Source of the DNA: CAYQPF01 sp964419225
GTDB lineage: Bacteria > Cloacimonadota > Cloacimonadia > Cloacimonadales > CAYQPF01
Direction of reading: 5' to 3'
DNA length: 32,518 nucleotides
Assembly (NCBI GenBank): GCA_964419225.1
Contig: CAYQPF010000043.1
Location: forward strand, 1-32,518
In this document: positions 15,900 through 23,351 of the stretch, piece after piece
Numbering within the stretch: position 1 is the stretch's first letter
Layout: each line of letters opens with the position of its first letter
The notes under the pieces: generated by a model
What the model was told of the DNA's origin: nothing
Seen by the model: only the letters and a program-made list of their open reading frames with translations
Databases searched by the model: none
Program-made: the position numbers and the translations under genes

Positions 15900-16000
15900 T
15901 TTCTTGCTTTGGATAAGTTCAATTTGTGATTTTATTATTTGGCATTTATGTAGTGGCTGATTCCCATGTCAGCCCTTAAATGGATATGGGAGGGACTTAT

Positions 16001-16585
16001 ATGAGTACAGGGTTGATTATTCTGGCTGCCGGAGAAGGTAAAAGGTTTGGTGGTCCAAAAGCTATTGCAGTACTGGAGGGTTCTTTTTTCTATGAGATCC
16101 TCTGGCAAAAAGCACTCCAAGCCGGTATTTCTCAAGATTCAATAGTTTTTATTATCAACGATTCCCTTCAATCCTTTTTCACCGCTCTTCCTCATGTTGT
16201 AAACACCAACCTGACTGCCGGCATGCTTTATTCTATTAAACTTGGCCTTAACTTCTTTGCTCACAAAAATAATTGCCTCATTTTGCCTGTTGATTATCCC
16301 TTTCTTCAAGCAGAAACCCTCTCTCTAATCTATACTTTGGCACAAAATGCCTCAACTGATAAAGTGCTTATTCCCTCCTACAATATGCAAAAAGGGCACC
16401 CGATCTGCATCCCACAAAATATCAACCGCTTTATCCCCGACACCGACCTTCCCGGAGGTTTAGCTAATATCATCACTTCACAATCCATCCCTAAAGAATT
16501 TGTTAACACCACCGACCCCGGCATCCTCAGAAATGTCAATTTCCTGCAGGATTTACCTTTTTCCCCATTCACAATTCACAATTAA
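16001..16585 (+). CDS. MobA/MocA-like nucleotidyltransferase
   Basis: 194 residues from the ATG at 16001, preceded by GGGAGGG 6 nt upstream; an in-frame ATG at 15980 lacks a site. The NTP-transferase motif LAAGEGKRFGGPK (about 8-20) is the nucleotide-binding loop of MobA/MocA/GlmU-type enzymes. NCLILPVDYPFL gives the metal-binding Asp, and TAGMLYSIKLGL the conserved mid-segment. MocA-type enzymes transfer CMP or GMP to molybdopterin, but no molybdenum cofactor genes are near, so the acceptor is uncertain. The last residues (FTIHN) are encoded by a 7-nt tandem repeat running into the spacer. It is the second plus-strand gene of the window and stands alone. Confidence 0.88.
   Translation: MSTGLIILAAGEGKRFGGPKAIAVLEGSFFYEILWQKALQAGISQDSIVFIINDSLQSFFTALPHVVNTNLTAGMLYSIKLGLNFFAHKNNCLILPVDYPFLQAETLSLIYTLAQNASTDKVLIPSYNMQKGHPICIPQNINRFIPDTDLPGGLANIITSQSIPKEFVNTTDPGILRNVNFLQDLPFSPFTIHN
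16568..16581. repeat. TTCACAA tandem repeat (2 x 7 nt) inside the 3' end of the MobA-like gene
   Basis: TTCACAA TTCACAA is followed by the TTAAC of the stop region (TAA at 16583-16585). It encodes the C-terminal tail and is continuous with the repeat-rich spacer. Confidence 0.65.
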
Positions 16586-16597
16586 CTATCTTCTCTT

Positions 16598-16714
16598 GTC
16601 CGTGAAAGTCTGTGTTCGTCACTGTTAGTCCGTGTTCCCTAAGCCTTCCTTGCTCTGACACCTGACACCTATTTTCCTGTCCATATAGTCCATATTGTCC
16701 ATATAGTCCATTTC
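16598..16714. repeat. Cluster of three short tandem repeat families
   Basis: 16598-16637: GTCCGTGAA-type units of 9-11 nt (GTCCGTG, GTCTGTG, GTCACTG, GTCCGTG). 16657-16670: GACACCT twice. 16679-16714: GTCCATATA, GTCCATATT, GTCCATATA, GTCCATTTC (4 x 9). The cluster fills the convergent spacer between the MobA-like gene and the TPR gene. Confidence 0.85.
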
Positions 16715-16728
16715 TCGAAAAAAGCTTC

Positions 16729-17364
16729 CTACCAGAACTTCCCCTTTCCAGGTCCCCCAAAACTCTTCTTCTCTTTCTTCCTGTCCTGCTTTTCCTTTTC
16801 ATTCAATTGATTAAAGAGTTTTTCCATCTCCTTTTTATTCTGATCCTGTTCTTGTTTCTTTTGTTCTTCTTTCTTCTGCTCCTGTTTTTTGTCCTGTTTT
16901 TGCTGATTCTGCTTCTGCTTCTGCTGGGACATTAACATCTGTCTGGCTAACTCGAAATTCTTTCTCGCATCCTCATTCTTAGGATCTTTCATCAAGGCTT
17001 TTTTATAATTCAAAAGAGCATTCATATAATCTTTCTGCTGAAAAAGACTGTTCCCAATATTATAATTATATTCACCTGTGTTCTTCTTTGCTAACTTTTC
17101 CGCAAACGCATATTCTTTCTCTGCTTCTTTATACTGTTTGTTTTTATAATATGCATTTCCAAGGTTGTAATGCAGATTGGAATCTTTGGGATACTTTGTA
17201 CTATTCTTCAAAAACTCCCTTTGCGAATTCGGCACATCTTTTTTCTTATATAATTCTTTCGCTTTATTATTCCTCAGAACTTTATCGTAATTGAAAAAAC
17301 TCTCCTGCCCGATCAAAGCAAAAGATAACATTAGTAGCACTAATAAAATTATTACTTTTTTCAT
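16729..17364 (-). CDS. BatC/BatE-like TPR protein
   Basis: 211 residues. Signal peptide 1-19 (ends LIGQ). About three tetratricopeptide repeats cover residues 30-135, with the consensus LHYNLGNAYYKNKQYKEAEKEY and YNIGNSLFQQKDYMNALLNYKKAL. The tail of about 145-205 is a highly charged low-complexity region of Gln, Lys and Glu, ending in a Gly-rich SFGGPGKGKFW. This layout matches the TPR partner of BatA/BatB in Bacteroides-aerotolerance operons, thought to act in a periplasmic complex. It is the last gene of the MoxR operon, separated from batB by 93 nt that include a GACACCT array. Confidence 0.85.
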   Translation of the reverse strand: MKKVIILLVLLMLSFALIGQESFFNYDKVLRNNKAKELYKKKDVPNSQREFLKNSTKYPKDSNLHYNLGNAYYKNKQYKEAEKEYAFAEKLAKKNTGEYNYNIGNSLFQQKDYMNALLNYKKALMKDPKNEDARKNFELARQMLMSQQKQKQNQQKQDKKQEQKKEEQKKQEQDQNKKEMEKLFNQLNEKEKQDRKKEKKSFGGPGKGKFW

Positions 17365-17415
17365 TTAAAAACTCTCCGGAAAAATCTGTGACATTTGTGT
17401 CTCGTTCTCTCCACT

Positions 17416-17443
17416 GACACCTGGCACCTGATACCTGACACCT
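17416..17443. repeat. Short tandem repeat GACACCT (4 x 7 nt) within the Bat operon
   Basis: Units GACACCT, GGCACCT, GATACCT, GACACCT between batB and the TPR gene. The same family is at 16657-16670 and 22639-22666. Confidence 0.9.
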
Positions 17444-17457
17444 ATATTCTCCATTCT

Positions 17458-18468
17458 TTACCCATTTCTCTTTATTTCGTAATGTTTAGGATAAATCAGG
17501 GTATCAATCAGCAGCAGAATCAATATCAATATACAAAATACTTGATATTGGTCTTTATACTTAGCATAGTAAGTCGTTTTATATTTGTTTCTTTCCAGGA
17601 AACTGATCTGCTTTAATATTTCAAAAATTTCTGAATTCCTGGGTGTAACATTAAAGAAGATCCCGTTACAATTGGTGGATATTGCTCTCAATGTTGTGGC
17701 ACTTAGTTTCGTCACTATTATATTTCCGTCCTGATCTTTCAGGTAAGATTTATTGCCATTCTCATCTGTTCTCTGGATCACCGATCCTTCCGGAGAACCA
17801 ATTCCAATGGTATAAACTGATAAATTACTGCTCGCGATTTTCTTACTCACAGAAATAGCATTCTCATCAAGGTCTTCCCCATCGCTAAGCAAAACAATTA
17901 TTCTCTTCTTACTGCTGGAAGTAAACATACTGTTCGCCAAATCTAAAGCTTCTCCGATATTCGTGCCAAAATTAGGAATACTGTTTGTATCCAATTGATC
18001 TACAAATAACTTCACAGCCGGGTAATCATCTGTCATAGGACATTGCACCACACTCGATCCTGCAAAAGCAACAATACCCGCCCGATCACTTTTCAGATTG
18101 TCTAAAAACATATTTATCTGGGATTTCGCTCTGTCCAGCCTGGTCGGCTTTATATCTTCAGCATCCATACTCTTCGATACATCAATACAAAATACTATAT
18201 CCAAACCCTTTTTCTCTGCTACTCCGGATTCCTCATTCCACTGTGGTCTCGCTAAAGCCAGAATCAAAAAAAATACAACACTTAAAAATAAAATATTCTT
18301 TATCTTCAGAATACTATGGAATATGGGACTTAAATAGATCCCAAAGAAGGCTTGATCTGCTAATTTCCCATATGCTTTATCATATTGCTTCTTTCTCCAA
18401 AATGAAAAAATGATCATCACTAAGATCACCAAAAGGAGAAATAACATTGAGCTGCTTTCAAATCTCAT
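17458..18468 (-). CDS. batB: BatB: membrane-anchored von Willebrand factor A protein
   Basis: 336 residues. Membrane helices at about 8-24 and 57-74, a VWA domain of about 88-270 and a C-terminal helix at about 308-327. The MIDAS motif is complete: DVSKS (Asp96, Ser98, Ser100), Thr in NFGTNIG and Asp in LLSDGED, so metal-dependent ligand binding is likely. Typical BatB features are LARPQW before the VWA domain and GIGSPEGSVI followed by a dipeptide-rich insert (DENGNKSYLKDQDGN). It shares one base with batA (TGATG). It probably forms a complex with BatA in the inner membrane facing the periplasm. Confidence 0.93.
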   Translation of the reverse strand: MRFESSSMLFLLLVILVMIIFSFWRKKQYDKAYGKLADQAFFGIYLSPIFHSILKIKNILFLSVVFFLILALARPQWNEESGVAEKKGLDIVFCIDVSKSMDAEDIKPTRLDRAKSQINMFLDNLKSDRAGIVAFAGSSVVQCPMTDDYPAVKLFVDQLDTNSIPNFGTNIGEALDLANSMFTSSSKKRIIVLLSDGEDLDENAISVSKKIASSNLSVYTIGIGSPEGSVIQRTDENGNKSYLKDQDGNIIVTKLSATTLRAISTNCNGIFFNVTPRNSEIFEILKQISFLERNKYKTTYYAKYKDQYQVFCILILILLLIDTLIYPKHYEIKRNG

Positions 18469-19460
18469 CAGGGTAATTCTCCTATTATTATATTACGAAA
18501 AATAAACTCAATCATAAATAACAATAAGACCAATGCCAATAAATACTGAAATAACTCCCTGTATTCATAGTAGTTCTTGATCTCTGTCTTGGTTTTCTCC
18601 ATTGCATCAATTTGAATCATTATTTCCTGCAGCTCATGTGTATTTTGAGACATGCGTGCATAATTGGATCCTGTTTTTATCGCAATTTTGTTCAAAGTTG
18701 CCATATCTACAGGTAATTTATGAAATTCATAGCGTACCCCCAAATAGGAATCATTCACAGGGATCTCTACCATGCCTGAAGATCCTATTGCTATACAGTA
18801 AACCTTGATTCCTAATTTCTGAGCCATCTCAGCAGCTGAAAGCGGATCAATTTCTCCATAGTTGTTAATTCCGTCTGTCATCAGGATGATTACTTTGGAT
18901 TTAGCTTTTGATTTTTGTAACCGGGAAACAGCACATGAAATACCCATTCCGATAGCTGTAAGCTGATATTTTTCATTAATAGATATATTTTTGATTATGT
19001 GCTCTAATATGTTGTAATCCAAGGTTAATGGACTTTGCGTATAGGCAAACTCAGAAAAAGTGACTATCCCTATCCTGTCATTCTGCCTCTTTTTAATAAA
19101 ATCCAATGCCACTTTCTTCGCCGCTTCCAATCTGTTCACCGGCTTATAATCAAGAGCCTTCATTGTCCCACTTAAATCCATCGCAAATACGATGTCCACC
19201 CCGTTCGTCTCAATATCACTCCGTTTGATCGACCATCTCGGCTTAGCCAATGCGGTGATCAATAACAAAATGATCAAACTCCTGATCACGAATGGCACAT
19301 AATATTTCCAGTCTTTGCCTATTTTCAAACTTCTCAATACATCCAGACGCGGGTAAGGTAGTCTGGCTCTCTTTCTGTTCTTTATCTTGAATTCATACCA
19401 AAGATATATCGGTATTAATACCAGACCGAAAAACCATACTGTATGTTGAAACTCTATCAC
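18468..19460 (-). CDS. batA: BatA: membrane-anchored von Willebrand factor A protein
   Basis: 330 residues. Helices at about 7-22 and 56-71, a VWA domain of about 85-275 and a C-terminal helix at about 308-325. MIDAS: Asp95 and Ser97 in AMDLSGTM with Thr99 in place of the usual second Ser, Thr in QLTAIGMG and Asp in LMTDGIN. Family segments LAKPRWSI and GIVTFSEFAYTQSPLT are clear. The start overlaps the upstream membrane-protein gene as ATGA. Partner of BatB; the molecular task of the Bat complex (stress or envelope maintenance) is not firmly known. Confidence 0.93.
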   Translation of the reverse strand: MIEFQHTVWFFGLVLIPIYLWYEFKIKNRKRARLPYPRLDVLRSLKIGKDWKYYVPFVIRSLIILLLITALAKPRWSIKRSDIETNGVDIVFAMDLSGTMKALDYKPVNRLEAAKKVALDFIKKRQNDRIGIVTFSEFAYTQSPLTLDYNILEHIIKNISINEKYQLTAIGMGISCAVSRLQKSKAKSKVIILMTDGINNYGEIDPLSAAEMAQKLGIKVYCIAIGSSGMVEIPVNDSYLGVRYEFHKLPVDMATLNKIAIKTGSNYARMSQNTHELQEIMIQIDAMEKTKTEIKNYYEYRELFQYLLALVLLLFMIEFIFRNIIIGELP

Positions 19461-20350
19461 TTACTTTCCTCTCCACTTTTCGAAACAGTACTTTCCACTC
19501 TTTTGATCTCTAAAATATATGACTCAACAAACTCCGTCGCACTCTGTGCCTGATGCACTTCCGGCTTATAGTCGGCAAATTTGATCTTGTCCATTTCTTT
19601 CAAAAGATCAATGATATCGTGCTTGATTTTCATGCTGTCTATTTTTAGGTTTTCCTGAATTTCATTTGTCGTCATTTCCAAAGCGTTGAAATTATAGTAA
19701 CCCTCCAGAAAATAACGAAAGACATGCGATAACTCAAAATAATACTGTAAGAATCTTCCTTTCTCAAGATATTCCTTTCTCTTCAATTCCATCAACAAAG
19801 CCATTGCTTTATCATAAATTGGAGTCTTGTCTTCAACAATAACAGGCATGTTTTCCTGCTTTGCCTTCTTCTTGAAATATTTCGCCAATAATACGATCAA
19901 AGCAACAATAAGTGCCAATCCTGCCAGCGGAATTAAAATGTCGTACCACTGCAGTCTGATCGGTTTCAATGGTTTTATGTCTTTCAATGTCGTATCCTGA
20001 GCTACTAAGGCACTATTGATATTAAACTCATGCGGTTCAGAATAAAAACTTTTATCTTTTACCCTGATTTCATAAGATGGTAATGTCTGTTTACCTGTCT
20101 CATAGCACGAAAATACGATCTCAGCTTTCAAAGTATCATTCTTTACATATTTCCGGGTAGAATTGATCTGAAAATTCCCGATACTGTCTGTTATCGAAAA
20201 CACCGGATTCATTGTCGTATCCGGTAAAACAAAACTTAACTTTATCGGACTGCCTATGTATAGCTTTGTCGAATATTCAAACGAATAATCCACTGCTTCA
20301 CATATCACACCTGCCATTATTAACAATAATATTATTATTACTTTTTTCAT
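19457..20350 (-). CDS. Exported single-pass membrane protein of the Bat operon (BatD/DUF4381-like position)
   Basis: 297 residues. Signal peptide 1-18, a beta-rich ectodomain of about 20-115 (probably Ig-like), one transmembrane helix of about 137-160 (ILIPLAGLALIVALIVLLAKYF) with a basic stop, then a helical cytoplasmic domain of about 165-285. It stands between the DUF58 gene and batA, where Bacteroidota operons carry a DUF4381-like or BatD-like gene; the sequence alone does not settle which family. It starts 1 nt after the DUF58 stop and ends with a 4-nt overlap with batA. Confidence 0.75.
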   Translation of the reverse strand: MKKVIIILLLIMAGVICEAVDYSFEYSTKLYIGSPIKLSFVLPDTTMNPVFSITDSIGNFQINSTRKYVKNDTLKAEIVFSCYETGKQTLPSYEIRVKDKSFYSEPHEFNINSALVAQDTTLKDIKPLKPIRLQWYDILIPLAGLALIVALIVLLAKYFKKKAKQENMPVIVEDKTPIYDKAMALLMELKRKEYLEKGRFLQYYFELSHVFRYFLEGYYNFNALEMTTNEIQENLKIDSMKIKHDIIDLLKEMDKIKFADYKPEVHQAQSATEFVESYILEIKRVESTVSKSGEESK

Positions 20351-20351
20351 A

Positions 20352-21230
20352 TTAACGGTTTTTTTGCCTTATTCTCTGTTTAAAAAATGTCATTAATTTA
20401 GCTATATACGGCTCATTTGTTTTGAGACTGATCAAATCTATCTGACTTTTCTTGAACCTCAAAGTCATCTCTTTCTGAATAGCCTGGAGCTGTAGATTAA
20501 TCTTGGCAATGTTCTTCGCATTCGCCGAAATTGTCATTATCTCATTGGTCTCCGGATCATAAAATCTCAATAACCCTGATTCCGGTAAATTCAATTCTGC
20601 CTCATCCTGAATATTCAACGCTATCACATCGTGTTTTCTTGCTAATGCCGATAACTTATCCTCATAATCCTTATCTTCAAAATCAGATAAAATAAAGATA
20701 ATACTCTTCCGCTTCTGCATCTGAGCTATATACCGTACTGCCATGGCTATATCTGTTTTGGCTTTCCGGGGTTCATAATACAATATATCACGGATAATTC
20801 TTAAAGCTGCCTTCTTTCCTTTTCTGGGTGGAATATACTTTTCCACTTCATCTGTAAAAAGCAATAACCCGACCTTATCATTGTTGGATAATGCTGAAAA
20901 CGATAGCACAGCCGTCAATTCCGCGATGTACTCAGCTTTCAACATACCCCGTGTTCCAAATAAAGTCGATTTACTGCAGTCCACCAGAAAGATCACATTC
21001 AGCTCGCGGGTTTCCTTGAACTTCTTCACATACGGATGACCCATCTTCGCCGATACATTCCAGTCTATCTCCCGGAAACTGTCTCCATACTGGTATTCTC
21101 GGACCTCCGTAAACTCCAGTCCCTGCCCTTTAAAAAGAGAATGATACTCTCCCGAAAACAGCTCATTCACCATTTTCTTCGTAGTGATCTCTATCTTCTT
21201 GACTCTTTTTAAAATCTCAGTCGTATCCAT
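20352..21230 (-). CDS. DUF58 domain protein (VWA-like, MoxR partner)
   Basis: 292 residues, soluble. The DUF58 hallmark GQGLEFTEVREYQYGDSFREIDWN and KMGHPYVKKFKE lies at about 35-75. It is followed by a VWA-like domain whose MIDAS-type DCSKSTLFGT (about 84-93) is conserved, with IFILSDFEDKD later. It is always coupled to MoxR AAA+ ATPases, which are thought to remodel VWA partners. Here it begins 5 nt after the moxR stop. There is no membrane helix, unlike many DUF58 proteins, so it is probably cytoplasmic. Confidence 0.92.
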   Translation of the reverse strand: MDTTEILKRVKKIEITTKKMVNELFSGEYHSLFKGQGLEFTEVREYQYGDSFREIDWNVSAKMGHPYVKKFKETRELNVIFLVDCSKSTLFGTRGMLKAEYIAELTAVLSFSALSNNDKVGLLLFTDEVEKYIPPRKGKKAALRIIRDILYYEPRKAKTDIAMAVRYIAQMQKRKSIIFILSDFEDKDYEDKLSALARKHDVIALNIQDEAELNLPESGLLRFYDPETNEIMTISANAKNIAKINLQLQAIQKEMTLRFKKSQIDLISLKTNEPYIAKLMTFFKQRIRQKNR

Positions 21231-21235
21231 CCCGT

Positions 21236-22222
21236 TTATGGAACCTCTATTTCATCAAATATCTTGTTCACAATATCATCCTGAGTCATTTGCTCAGCTT
21301 CTGCTTCATAATTCAAAATTATCCTGTGTCTTAACACATCTTTACCTACAGCTTTGATATCATCCGGAATAACATATCCTCTCTTCTCCAGAAAAGCATG
21401 TGCCTTCGCTGCTCTCGCCATATACAAACTCGCTCTCGGAGATGCTCCAAACTCAATAAAAGTAGCCAATTGCTTCAAATTCTTGTATTTCTGAGGTTCT
21501 CTGGTCGCAAATACCAAGTCCAAAATATAATCCTGCAACTTGTTTTCCATATGAATCTCTTTAATGATATCTTTCATTTCTTCGATCTGAACTATATTGA
21601 GAACCGGTCTTAAAGGAATATCATTCTCATTGACCATACGATTCATGATCTGTCTTTCTTCATCTCTCGATGGATACTTAATGATCAGTTTCATCATGAA
21701 ACGGTCAACCTGAGCTTCCGGTAATGGATATGTTCCTTCCTGCTCGATCGGATTCTGGGTCGCCATCACTAAAAACGGTTTCGGTAACTCAAAGGTTGTT
21801 TCACTGATCGTTACCTGCTTCTCCTGCATCGCTTCCAATAATGCTGACTGTACTTTAGCCGGTGCTCTGTTGATTTCATCTGCCAGAATAAAGTTCGCAA
21901 AGACTGGTCCTTTCTTAGGTTGAAATTCTCCGGTCTTCTGATTGTAGATCATGGTTCCGATAATATCGGCAGGAAGCAGATCAGGGGTGAATTGCAGTCT
22001 TTTGAAGGAGGCCTGCATACTTTTGGCCATTGTGTTAATTGCCAGTGTCTTAGCCAAACCTGGTACACCTTCCACAAGAATATGACCATTCGTCAATAAT
22101 CCGATCATCATTCTGCGGATCATGTAGTTCTGTCCGACAATTACCTTTCCCACTTCTCCCAATAAAGTATCCGTTAAATAACTTTTACTATTTACCAATT
22201 GATTGATTTCTTCAATATTCAT
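21236..22222 (-). CDS. moxR: MoxR family AAA+ ATPase
   Basis: 328 residues. Walker A GVPGLAKT (52-59), Walker B FILADEIN with Asp115-Glu116, the helix-2 insert region GPVFANFIL, sensor-1 ATQNPIEQEGTYPLPEAQVDRF and a C-terminal lid. Start ATG at 22222 with GGAGGAATAA ahead. It leads the operon moxR, DUF58, membrane protein, batA, batB, TPR. It likely acts as a chaperone that loads cofactor or remodels the VWA proteins encoded downstream. The ribosome binding site lies in an inverted repeat (22225-22240), which may restrict translation. Confidence 0.95.
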   Translation of the reverse strand: MNIEEINQLVNSKSYLTDTLLGEVGKVIVGQNYMIRRMMIGLLTNGHILVEGVPGLAKTLAINTMAKSMQASFKRLQFTPDLLPADIIGTMIYNQKTGEFQPKKGPVFANFILADEINRAPAKVQSALLEAMQEKQVTISETTFELPKPFLVMATQNPIEQEGTYPLPEAQVDRFMMKLIIKYPSRDEERQIMNRMVNENDIPLRPVLNIVQIEEMKDIIKEIHMENKLQDYILDLVFATREPQKYKNLKQLATFIEFGASPRASLYMARAAKAHAFLEKRGYVIPDDIKAVGKDVLRHRIILNYEAEAEQMTQDDIVNKIFDEIEVP

Positions 22223-22224
22223 TT

Positions 22225-22287
22225 ATTCCTCCAGAGGAATTTTTGTTTTTGAATCTAAGCCCGCTTCCGGGCATATTTCCTCTGCCC
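22225..22287 (-). promoter_or_regulatory. Structured 5' leader of moxR with sequestered ribosome site
   Basis: On the minus strand ATTCCT-CTGG-AGGAAT (22240-22225) pairs the Shine-Dalgarno AGGA into a 6-bp hairpin two bases from the start codon. Further upstream GCCCG-GAAG-CGGGC (22272-22259) and GGGCA...TGCCC (22287-22283 with 22273-22269) share bases and cannot form together, so alternative folds exist. No known riboswitch is recognised. Confidence 0.4.
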
Positions 22288-22414
22288 GTCTTGCGACCTC
22301 ATTTCAATACCATTTTTTAATAATTAACAATTAAGTAAAGAATATGTTTCACTTTTATCTGAAATATCTTATAATTTCTTTGTAATTGATCCGATTTCTA
22401 CTATTTCTCCCTCA

Positions 22415-22509
22415 TTGTCAATTGTCAATTGCCAATTGTCCTTCCTTCTTCCCGACACGTCCGACTTGTCTGATTAACTCTCAACTCTCAACTTTCAACT
22501 CTCAACTTT
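22415..22509. repeat. Tandem repeats TTGTCAA (4 x 7), GTCCGACTT (9-nt) and CAACTCT (5 x 7)
   Basis: 22415-22441: TTGTCAA, TTGTCAA, TTGCCAA and partial TTGTCC. 22451-22476: 9-nt units GTCCGACTT, GTCTGATTA after CCGACAC. 22475-22509: TAACTCT, CAACTCT, CAACTTT, CAACTCT, CAACTTT. The last two families also occur, in the opposite order, at 6662-6725. Confidence 0.85.
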
Positions 22510-22638
22510 ATCGTCCCCCTCTCCATCCTTGGTGTTCATGCTGTTTTTTACAACCGTTAAACAATCGTGGTTTAATAGAATTACGGATCTATGGAAAATA
22601 TTCCGATTGATGTGGAAGACAGCCCCTACAATTCCCCC

Positions 22639-22720
22639 GACACCCGACACCTGGCACCTGACACCTTTTTCCAACGTCCATATTGTCCATACTGTCCATT
22701 TAGTCCATATAGTCCATTTG
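22639..22720. repeat. Tandem repeats GACACCT (4 x 7) and GTCCATATA (5 x 9)
   Basis: 22639-22666: GACACCC, GACACCT, GGCACCT, GACACCT. 22676-22720: GTCCATATT, GTCCATACT, GTCCATTTA, GTCCATATA, GTCCATTTG. The same two families stand side by side at 16657-16714, in the same order and orientation. Confidence 0.9.
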
Positions 22721-22732
22721 TCCCCCCCCCCC

Positions 22733-22765
22733 AAAAAAAAACCGCAGGTTTTTGGCCTGCGGTTT
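22733..22765 (-). terminator. Rho-independent terminator after frr
   Basis: On the minus strand AAACCGCAGG pairs with CCTGCGGTTT around a 7-nt loop, followed by T9. The stem starts 21 nt after the frr stop. It closes the rplM-to-frr block. Confidence 0.93.
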
Positions 22766-22786
22766 CTTCTCTAATTTATAAGGAAA

Positions 22787-23341
22787 TCAAATTTCCATGA
22801 TCTCTTTTTCTTTCAATTTTTCTGACTCAGTAATGCGGTCAGTCCACTTATCCGTCTTTTCCTGAATATCAACAAGTATTTTCTTCTCATCGTCTTCAGA
22901 GATCTCGCTGTTTTTCTTCATTTTTTTGACAGTTTCATTAAAATCTCTTCTGATATTTCTTAAAGAAACCTTCGCTTCTTCTCCAAGTTTTTTAACCTGT
23001 TTCGCGATTTCTTTTCTTTTTTCTTCAGTCAAAGCCTGAAAAGGAAGTCTGATAACGTTACCGTCATTCTCAGGAGTAATCCCGAGATTGGCTGCCAAAA
23101 TTTCACGCTCTATTTCCTTGAGTGTTGTTTTATCCCAAGGTTGAACTATGATCAATCTGGCTTCTGGTATGTTAATATTACAGAGTTGCTTAATCGGAGT
23201 CGGTGTTCCGTAATAATTAACTTTGATATCATCCAGAATGGAAGAACTTGCTCTTCCCGTTCTTAATTTGGTAAAGTGGTGTAAGAGTGATTCAAAGGAT
23301 TTCTCCATCTTATCTTCTAAGCTTAAAATTAATTCGTGCAT
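22787..23341 (-). CDS. frr: Ribosome recycling factor
   Basis: Releases ribosomes from mRNA after termination, together with EF-G. I use ATG 23341 (184 aa, normal for RRF) because AAAGGAG stands 5 nt upstream; an upstream TTG start would overlap pyrH. Conserved parts: KMEKSFESLLHHFTKLRTGRASSSILDDIKVNYYGTPTPI split over domain I and the hinge, IIVQPWDK, NDGNVIRLPFQALTEEKRKE and the C-terminal helix NIRRDFNETVKKM. Ten nt after pyrH; followed by a strong terminator. Confidence 0.97.
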   Translation of the reverse strand: MHELILSLEDKMEKSFESLLHHFTKLRTGRASSSILDDIKVNYYGTPTPIKQLCNINIPEARLIIVQPWDKTTLKEIEREILAANLGITPENDGNVIRLPFQALTEEKRKEIAKQVKKLGEEAKVSLRNIRRDFNETVKKMKKNSEISEDDEKKILVDIQEKTDKWTDRITESEKLKEKEIMEI

Positions 23342-23351
23342 AGAATCTCCT

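Larger units (their letters stand above)
15694..16000. other. 307-nt divergent spacer between apbE and the MobA-like gene
   Basis: No ORF is credible. It contains the second copy of the 43-bp palindromic repeat (15748-15790), a pair of imperfect 20-nt direct repeats (15710-15729 and 15843-15862), the palindrome AGCCTAATTAAGGCT near 15817, and a minus-strand TTGACA promoter candidate at 15871-15899. A plus-strand promoter for the MobA-like gene must be in the last 100 nt, but no clear -35/-10 pair stands out. Confidence 0.6.
22223..22786. other. 564-nt spacer between moxR and frr
   Basis: The longest gene-free stretch. From left: the moxR leader hairpins, AT-rich DNA at 22300-22390 that should hold the moxR promoter (no clear -35/-10), four tandem repeat arrays (22415-22441, 22451-22509, 22639-22666, 22676-22720), about 130 nt without recognisable content (22510-22638), a C11 run (22722-22732) and the frr terminator. 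Confidence 0.65.

Noticed and set aside
16569..16802. Minus-strand ORF of 77 codons with repeated Gly-Leu-Tyr-Gly-Gln
   Set aside because: It is only the translation of the 9-nt GTCCATATA array and neighbouring spacer repeats, overlaps the TPR gene and has no ribosome site.
22415..22720. Possible CRISPR array
   Set aside because: Units are 7 or 9 nt in direct contact without spacers, several unrelated unit families occur, and no cas gene is near.
22495..22734. Minus-strand ORF with repeated Trp-Thr-Ile-Trp-Thr
   Set aside because: Translation of the GTCCATATA and GACACCT arrays plus the C-run; open because 9-nt units keep frame. Not a gene.
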